Assembly: GCA_024643445.1 (NCBI GenBank)
Contig: JAHEMX010000220.1
Coordinates: 1 to 6,452, forward strand
Reading direction: 5' to 3'
Source: Desulfobulbaceae bacterium
Lineage (GTDB): Bacteria > Desulfobacterota > Desulfobulbia > Desulfobulbales > Desulfocapsaceae
Length of the DNA: 6,452 nt
This document shows, piece by piece, positions 1-4,201 of the stretch (position 1 is its first letter; every line of letters starts with the position of its first letter). The translations under genes and the position numbers were made by a program. The notes under the pieces are model-generated. The model saw only the letters and a list, made by a program, of their open reading frames with translations, was not told the DNA's origin and made no database searches.

Positions 1-1151
1 TCAAGGCACCTCTGGCAACCTTCGTGCGCTATGTCTGCCTCAATTCACGCCTGATGATGATCCCGCAGTCCCCGTTAAAAATCATCAAGGCGCCGCTCAT
101 CGGGTGGAAGGACAAACTCATGGTACTCGGCGAGCTGTTCAAAAAACCGCTGGCCGGTGAACCGACGGTTGCCAAATGGGCCGACTACCGCTTCGGCAAA
201 GCCCTGCTCCCCTATGTCGATGCCGTGTTCACCGGCACCTACGCAGGAGATTACAACGAACTGAAGATCGATGCCGTCATGCCGGGCGTCCGGGCGCTTG
301 AAAAAGAGTATGGTTCAGTCATCCGCGGGCTGGTCGCCAAGGGTTGGGCGGCCAGGAAAATGAAGAAATCGGGAGAAAAACTCGTTATGCCGTCCATGAC
401 CAGTTTCCCCGAGGGCATGCAGCGTCTTCCCGAGAAACTCACCTCATTGCTGGGGGCGGAGGAGCTTTTGCTCAGCAGTCCGGCACTGCATATTCACCGG
501 GATGAACGCGGCTGGCATGTTGAAACAGCCGGCGAGCGGTATGTCGCAAACAATCTGGTCCTGGCACTGCCGGTTAACCAGGCTCTCAAACTGCTCGCCG
601 GAGTGGATGCCAGCATGCCCTGCCGACAGATACCCGAGGCCTGGATGGCCACGGTAGTCTTCGGTTTCAAAGGAGCAGCCCTGCCTCCAGGATTTGGATT
701 CCTGACTCCCGAGACGGAAAAGCGTTTCACGCTTGGCACCCTGTTTACCTCAAACATGTTCCCGAACCGCTCGCCGGAAGGCCATATTGTCATGGAAACG
801 CTCGTCGGCGGCAGGCGGCATCCGGAGCGGCTCGATGATGACGACGAGACCTTGACCAAAAAGGCCCTGGCCGATATCAGGGAACTGCTCGATCTCCCGG
901 ATGAACCCAGCTATACCAGGGTTTTACGGCCGCAGGGAGGCATTCCCCAGCTCGGGAAAGGGTATACCGATCTTCTCGCCTGGCGAAATGGACTCGTCCA
1001 CCACCTCAAGGGGCTTTACATTTGCGGGTTTGGCTGGGAAGGAATCGGCCTCAACGATATGATAAAGACAGCCACTTCCGCCGCTCGCAAGCTCACCGCC
1101 GGAGTTCCCCAGTTTCAGGAGGAGGCGGAGGCAAAGAAGGTTTATTTCTAG
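1..1151 (+). CDS. hemG: Protoporphyrinogen oxidase, FAD-dependent HemG/HemY type (5' partial)
   Basis: This is the C-terminal part of an FAD-dependent protoporphyrinogen oxidase, which oxidises protoporphyrinogen IX to protoporphyrin IX, the penultimate step of haem synthesis. The frame is open from base 3 to the TAG at 1149-1151 (382 residues). It enters from outside the window, so the GTG at 24 is internal, not a start. About 80-100 N-terminal residues are missing compared with the usual 460-480, including the GxGxxG dinucleotide-binding motif. Visible family features are the substrate-domain stretch RYVCLNSRLMMIPQSPLKI near the window start, VDAVFTGTYAGDYNELKIDA followed by LEKEYGSVIRG, the second FAD-domain strand NNLVLALPV (nt about 555-581), and the C-terminal FAD-binding signature GFGWEGIGLNDMIKTA (nt about 1026-1073). 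The protein is expected to be soluble or membrane-peripheral. It could be named hemY under older usage. A related amine oxidase/desaturase is possible but much less likely. Confidence 0.88.
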   Translation, partial: KAPLATFVRYVCLNSRLMMIPQSPLKIIKAPLIGWKDKLMVLGELFKKPLAGEPTVAKWADYRFGKALLPYVDAVFTGTYAGDYNELKIDAVMPGVRALEKEYGSVIRGLVAKGWAARKMKKSGEKLVMPSMTSFPEGMQRLPEKLTSLLGAEELLLSSPALHIHRDERGWHVETAGERYVANNLVLALPVNQALKLLAGVDASMPCRQIPEAWMATVVFGFKGAALPPGFGFLTPETEKRFTLGTLFTSNMFPNRSPEGHIVMETLVGGRRHPERLDDDDETLTKKALADIRELLDLPDEPSYTRVLRPQGGIPQLGKGYTDLLAWRNGLVHHLKGLYICGFGWEGIGLNDMIKTATSAARKLTAGVPQFQEEAEAKKVYF

Positions 1152-1223
1152 GGAAAAATGAGTACCGCCGCCGTGCCTGCGCCATCAGGCCGGTGCATCA
1201 AGCTACGCAACGCGGCAGTCAGA

Positions 1224-2546
1224 TCAGAGCTGGCGCACTTTATTGCTGAGGAGATCGAGCTGGGCGGAAACTGAATTGTCCCGCCGGATCAGTTCGCTGA
1301 CCACTTTAATCGAATGCATCACGGTTGAATGGTCCCGATTCAACGCCAGGCCGATATCCGCCAGCGTCTCTTCCGTATGTTTCCGGCTCAGGTACATGGC
1401 TACCTGGCGGGGAAAAGCGACCGTCTTTTTACGTGACCGGGACTGCATCTCATCGAGTGTCACCTTGAACTGCCGGCCAACCAGTTCACAGATGGCATGA
1501 GCATTCAGTGCCCGGGGCGTGCCCACCAGAAAGGTTACCACCTCTTCGACGAGCTTTTCATCTATTCTCCCGTTTTTCAAAGCGGCCCTCGCTTTGATGG
1601 CGATAATGGCCGATTCTATGCGCCGGACATCTCCCTTTACCTGTTGAGCAAGATAGTCGACATACTCGTCCGGCAGAGAAAGCTGCTGCTGTTCTGCCTT
1701 TCGTCTGATAATCCGGGCTCTTGTTGCCAGATCCGGCATCTGAATGGAGGTGATAAGGCCGGATGCCATCCGTGAACGGATGTCATCATCTATCCCTGAA
1801 AGATCACGGGGGCACTTGTTTGCTGTCATCACCACCCGCTTGCCTGACTTGATCAATGCGTCAAGTACTTCATTGAGCTCCTGCTGGGTCTTTTTCTTAC
1901 CAACCAGGTTCTGTACGTCTTCAACGAGAAGAATGTCGCATCTCTGATGATACTTCTGCTTGAAGTCATTCATACCATTCGCCTGGATACTCTGGACCAT
2001 CTCTGAAGAAAACTGCTGCGCAGTCAGATAATGCAGGCGTGTCATCGGAGAGTCATTAAATATCTTATGGGCGATGGCATGGGTCAAATGGGTTTTGCCC
2101 AGCCCGGTGGAACTGTTGATGTAGAGACAGGGACCGATGGTATCATCAAGGCTGGACAGGGAGCGACAGGCTGACTGGGCGAGGATATTGCTTTCTCCCA
2201 CCATGAAGTCGTCAAAGGTGTAACGGGGATGCAGCGAACGGGCCGATGAATTATTCCGCGGCAGCGAGGGTAATCGAAGTTGCGTGGACGACGACCGGGG
2301 CCGGACGAAACGACAGGCTTCATTGATACTGACCTGGGTGATCTCCTCGTTAACCTCAGTCACTTTCTCGATTATCAGGGGTAAAAAATTCTGGGTTACG
2401 TAAGCACCGAAGTAGCGATCAGGACAAGCAAGAGAAAGACTCGTTCCATTTTCCTGCTGCGCCTCAAGGGGTTCGATCCACAGACTGTAGATATTCTCCG
2501 AAAGAACCTCCTGCAACCTTTCTTTAGCTCTCTTCCAAATCATCAT
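1224..2546 (-). CDS. dnaA: Chromosomal replication initiator DnaA family protein with divergent ATPase motifs
   Basis: DnaA binds origin boxes and, with ATP, melts the origin and loads the helicase. Taking the ATG at 2546 gives 440 residues. Domain I runs 1 to about 70 (IWKRAKERLQEVLSENIYSLWIEPL), a short linker covers about 70-104, and AAA+ domain III starts at YTFDDFMVGESN (about 109). Walker A is at 144-153 (NSSTGLGKTH), Walker B at 205-212 (ILLVEDVQ), sensor 1 at 238-246 (VVMTANKCP), the arginine finger in IRSRM near 259 and sensor 2 at GDVRRIESAI (305-314). Domain IV ends with the DNA-binding signature RDHSTVMH at 404-411. The start is chosen by family alignment, since domain I begins at once; the second ATG at 2543 is equally good. 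No clear Shine-Dalgarno precedes either. The frame is also open to ATG 2582 and TTG 2633. Oddities: the usual GG before TGLGKT is SS, Walker B has E for D, and sensor 1 has N for D. dnaN is not adjacent. Confidence 0.93.
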   Translation of the reverse strand: MMIWKRAKERLQEVLSENIYSLWIEPLEAQQENGTSLSLACPDRYFGAYVTQNFLPLIIEKVTEVNEEITQVSINEACRFVRPRSSSTQLRLPSLPRNNSSARSLHPRYTFDDFMVGESNILAQSACRSLSSLDDTIGPCLYINSSTGLGKTHLTHAIAHKIFNDSPMTRLHYLTAQQFSSEMVQSIQANGMNDFKQKYHQRCDILLVEDVQNLVGKKKTQQELNEVLDALIKSGKRVVMTANKCPRDLSGIDDDIRSRMASGLITSIQMPDLATRARIIRRKAEQQQLSLPDEYVDYLAQQVKGDVRRIESAIIAIKARAALKNGRIDEKLVEEVVTFLVGTPRALNAHAICELVGRQFKVTLDEMQSRSRKKTVAFPRQVAMYLSRKHTEETLADIGLALNRDHSTVMHSIKVVSELIRRDNSVSAQLDLLSNKVRQL

Positions 2547-2684
2547 AATCCAATTAAACAGAACAGGTTGATTATGAACCATTTCAGACAGTCTGGCCCA
2601 AAAAACAGACCATAGATCCTCTGGCCGTGCCAACAGTAATCACAAAGGGTACAAACATAAAACAGGAACTGACGGTAGATTCTC

Positions 2685-2700
2685 TTCTCTCCAGAGAGAA
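2685..2700. repeat. Short inverted repeat in the dnaA leader
   Basis: TTCTCT and AGAGAA form a perfect 6 bp inverted repeat around CCAG. It lies between the candidate dnaA promoter and the dnaA coding region, so it would be a small hairpin or protein site in the leader. The stem is A/T-rich in part and no T-run follows, so it is not a terminator. No function can be assigned. Confidence 0.3.
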
Positions 2701-2727
2701 AATCAGGGGACGTAAATCATGAATGGA

Positions 2728-2756
2728 GATAGACCTTATTTTTCTCTTTTGGTCAA
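2728..2756 (-). promoter_or_regulatory. Candidate sigma-70-type promoter for dnaA
   Basis: On the minus strand, TTGACC (2756-2751) matches the -35 consensus at 5 of 6 bases. It is followed after exactly 17 bp by TCTATC (2733-2728), matching the -10 consensus at 4 of 6. It points into dnaA and would start transcription near 2720. That gives a leader of roughly 170 nt to the ATG at 2546, or about 90 nt to the upstream TTG at 2633. The -10 is weak and the call rests on motif and spacing only. Confidence 0.4.
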
Positions 2757-2800
2757 AGACGATCTACAGAGATTTTTCCATTAGGCTGAACGGTTATAGA

Positions 2801-2850
2801 AGCTGCTTGGCAAGTGCCGGAAATGGCGGATTCGCACCGGCAGCCTCGCT
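2801..2850. other. GC-rich nested stem-loop upstream of dnaA
   Basis: The main stem is TGCCGG (2815-2820) with CCGGCA (2837-2842), a perfect 6 bp GC-rich pairing. Inside it GCG and CGC close a GATT loop (2826-2835). Outside it GGC (2809-2811) pairs with GCC (2843-2845), and AGC (2801-2803) with GCT (2848-2850), with unpaired bases on each side. The element lies just upstream of the candidate dnaA promoter and beside the AT-rich block, in otherwise low-GC non-coding DNA. It could be an RNA structure, a DNA hairpin or a remnant repeat. The minus strand shares an 11-base string, GGTGCGAATCC, with cobalamin riboswitches, but the rest of that motif is absent. Confidence 0.4.
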
Positions 2851-2888
2851 GTCATTGTTGTCCAAAGAGGATTTCCGCTGAACACCGA

Positions 2889-3020
2889 TTTTCAACGTTA
2901 TCCTAACATTTTAGTGATGAGAAGCAGAAGTTATCAACAATTAAATGAAAATATATAATACGATTTATCTAAAAATATCTCGATTTATCTAAAATTTAAT
3001 CAATATATCGTTAATAAAAA
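2889..3020. other. Origin-like region: TTATC-core boxes, 20 bp tandem repeat, AT-rich block
   Basis: This non-coding stretch lies upstream of dnaA. Four same-strand 9-mers begin TTATC: TTATCCTAA (2898-2906), TTATCAACA (2931-2939) and TTATCTAAA twice (2965-2973, 2985-2993). TTATCAACA is one mismatch from the E. coli DnaA box TTATCCACA; the others have two. TTTTCAACG (2889-2897) abuts the first. The last two lie in a direct repeat, CGATTTATCTAAAA at 2961-2974 and 2981-2994, with a 20 bp period. Bases 2941-3020 contain only 11 G/C in 80, suitable for easy melting. Boxes beside an AT-rich block next to dnaA is the classic layout of a bacterial oriC, but it could also be an autoregulatory dnaA control region. 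Boundaries are approximate. Confidence 0.45.
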
Positions 3021-3067
3021 ACCATGATTCTTGTAATATGAGGCGGTTCAGCCGAAGAGGGATGTTA

Positions 3068-3116
3068 TTTTTTTTTAAAAAAAATTTGGTGCAATTCTGA
3101 GACCACTTCCTCTCAG
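3068..3116 (-). terminator. Possible terminator downstream of comF
   Basis: Reading the minus strand, CTGAGA (3116-3111), an 8-base loop and TCTCAG (3102-3097) form a perfect 6 bp hairpin that starts within the comF stop codon. A run of eight T follows at 3084-3077. The T-run is about 12 nt beyond the stem, farther than in a standard intrinsic terminator, so efficiency is doubtful. On the plus strand the same tract reads T9 A8. Confidence 0.3.
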
Positions 3117-3874
3117 GCCCGAGCGACCGTAACGATATCGACCAGCTCAGCTCCGGCTTTTTTCAATGTTTGCGCGCACTCGGTAACGGTAGTTCCGGTT
3201 GTGTAGACATCATCGACCAGAATAATCCTGCGGCCGCGCAACGGAATTGACGGATCTGCGGCGAAGGCTCCGCGAAGATTCTTCCGTCGCGCGGCCCCAT
3301 CGAGATCTGTTTGAGCAATGGTATTTTTCAGCCGGACAAGAGCTGCTGGCGTAATTTTCAGCCGTTCTGCAGGGAACAGCAAACGTGCCAGTACCAATGC
3401 CTGATTCAGGCCCCGTTTTCGCAATCGGGAGGGATGCAGCGGCACGGGAACAATCAGGTCATATTCCTGTTTAGCCCTTATCTCACCCCTGCGGGCAATA
3501 AGCTTGACAAGTGTTGCTGCTGCGCCGGTGTCACCGTGGAATTTGAGACGATGCAGCAGGGTCCGTGCCGGGGGCTTAAAGTGAACAAACGAGCGGGCAC
3601 GAGCAAAAGGGGGAGGCAGTTTCAGGCAGGCAGTGCAGAAGTGGTCTTCATGACCGACCCGGTCCAATTCCTTGCCGCAGCGCGGGCACAAAGGCGACTT
3701 GATAAAGGTAAGCTCGCTCAGGCAACTCCGGCAGAGCATGATTTCCGCTCCGGCTCGAACCGTATCTCCGCAGGCATGGCAACGCGGCGGATAGAGTATA
3801 TCCAGCATTGCCGCAATCATCTTCTGCCTGCCAGTCATCATAATCTTTTTCCTGCCCTCACGAGTCGGTGCCAT
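3113..3874 (-). CDS. comF: ComF family protein: double zinc ribbon plus phosphoribosyltransferase domain
   Basis: This is a ComF-family cytoplasmic protein of up to 253 residues. ComF homologues are linked to uptake and handling of transforming DNA in competent bacteria, but most members have no proven reaction. The N-terminal third has four CxxC pairs: CHAC (32-35), CRSC (48-51), CPRC (63-66) and CTAC (80-83), expected to form a double zinc ribbon. The type I PRTase fold follows, with VPVPLHPSRLRKRGLNQA (142-159), RLKNTIAQTDLDGAARRKNL (181-200) and the PRPP-binding loop IILVDDVYTTGTT (217-229), all apparently intact. The outermost ATG at 3874 is listed, but no Shine-Dalgarno precedes it. ATG 3841 (AGGA about 8 nt upstream) and ATG 3820 (AGG 6 nt upstream) are better supported, and the family usually starts shortly before the LYPPRC motif. 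It is divergent from bamA. No competence genes are visible, so a role in competence is not implied. Confidence 0.9.
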   Translation of the reverse strand: MAPTREGRKKIMMTGRQKMIAAMLDILYPPRCHACGDTVRAGAEIMLCRSCLSELTFIKSPLCPRCGKELDRVGHEDHFCTACLKLPPPFARARSFVHFKPPARTLLHRLKFHGDTGAAATLVKLIARRGEIRAKQEYDLIVPVPLHPSRLRKRGLNQALVLARLLFPAERLKITPAALVRLKNTIAQTDLDGAARRKNLRGAFAADPSIPLRGRRIILVDDVYTTGTTVTECAQTLKKAGAELVDIVTVARA

Positions 3875-3916
3875 ATCGGCCAGACAAATATATCATCTTT
3901 GGCATATTTTGAGCTC

Positions 3917-3945
3917 TTTGCATTTTTTTATAAACATGGCATAAT
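3917..3945 (+). promoter_or_regulatory. Weak candidate promoter in the comF-bamA intergenic region
   Basis: TTTGCA (3917-3922, 4 of 6 to the -35 consensus) is followed after 17 bp by CATAAT (3940-3945, 5 of 6 to the -10 consensus). It points toward bamA and would give a leader of about 250 nt. It is an alternative or additional start to the nearer site at 4055-4084. AT-rich DNA produces such matches by chance, so confidence is low. Confidence 0.25.
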
Positions 3946-4022
3946 GGACAGAATTTTTACCGCCTTGCTCTTTATTGTTCGAATAGCAATTTGAAATCAA
4001 TAACAAAACATAAGGGTATTTT

Positions 4023-4039
4023 GAATAATCAGGTTATTC
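4023..4039. repeat. Perfect inverted repeat upstream of bamA
   Basis: GAATAA (4023-4028) and TTATTC (4034-4039) form a 6 bp inverted repeat around TCAGG, extendable by one T-G pair in RNA. It lies about 15 bp upstream of the larger dyad at the candidate bamA promoter. No T-run follows, so it is more likely an incidental hairpin or a protein site than a terminator. Confidence 0.3.
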
Positions 4040-4054
4040 TTGCGAGGTCAAGGA

Positions 4055-4084
4055 TTGCGAAAAATTTTACCGCAAGTATATAAA
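4055..4084 (+). promoter_or_regulatory. Candidate bamA promoter overlapping a 21 bp dyad
   Basis: TTGCGA (4055-4060, 4 of 6 to the -35 consensus) and TATAAA (4079-4084, 5 of 6 to the -10 consensus) are 18 bp apart and face bamA. Transcription would begin near 4091, about 110 nt before the ATG at 4202. The -35 and most of the spacer lie inside a dyad at 4055-4075, with arms TTGCG and CGCAA and an inner AAA/TTT pair symmetric about base 4065. A further TTGCGA lies at 4040-4045, 15 bp upstream in direct orientation. The overlap suggests an operator, but no regulator is known from this window. Confidence 0.4.
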
Positions 4085-4201
4085 TGATATTCTGAGGATA
4101 AAATTTCGAGCATGACCAAGAGATCGGGCGAAAAGGCAATTATTCAAGGTAGCCATACATCGAACCGTGTCATTAAGGCCTATCAACCAACGGAACAATC
4201 C

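Noticed and set aside
494..859. 121-codon minus-strand frame inside hemG
   Set aside because: The translation is Ser/Arg/Pro-rich and low in complexity, typical of an antisense shadow of a GC-rich coding region, and hemG motifs occupy the other strand.
1175..1190. Hairpin GCCTG/CAGGC between convergent hemG and dnaA, considered as a terminator
   Set aside because: The stem has only 5 bp and no T-run follows on either strand; nothing else in the 72 bp gap looks like a terminator.
1158..1274. 38-codon plus-strand frame starting 7 bases after the hemG stop
   Set aside because: It has a start close to hemG but overlaps the conserved DnaA C-terminus on the other strand, and its translation shows nothing recognisable.
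2801..2850. Cobalamin riboswitch on the minus strand upstream of dnaA
   Set aside because: Only the GGTGCGAATCC string matches. The GGGAA segment before it, the CCCGC-ACTGT-like part after it and the remaining arms are missing, and the downstream gene is not cobalamin-related.
2784..3058. Distant inverted pair GGCTGAAC / GTTCAGCC flanking the origin-like region
   Set aside because: An 8 bp match over a gap of about 260 bp is expected by chance in a region of this size.
3038..3100. 20-codon plus-strand frame across the T9-A8 tract
   Set aside because: It has no ribosome binding site, and its Phe-Lys stretch is simply the homopolymer tract translated.
3311..3994. Long open frame (227 codons) on the plus strand, antisense to comF
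   Set aside because: It lies opposite a clear ComF with intact zinc-ribbon and PRPP motifs, its own translation has no recognisable domain, and it runs on into the intergenic region. It is a shadow frame.
3944..3994. 16-codon open frame in the comF-bamA gap
   Set aside because: The ATG overlaps the candidate -10 hexamer, there is no ribosome binding site, and the length is within chance.
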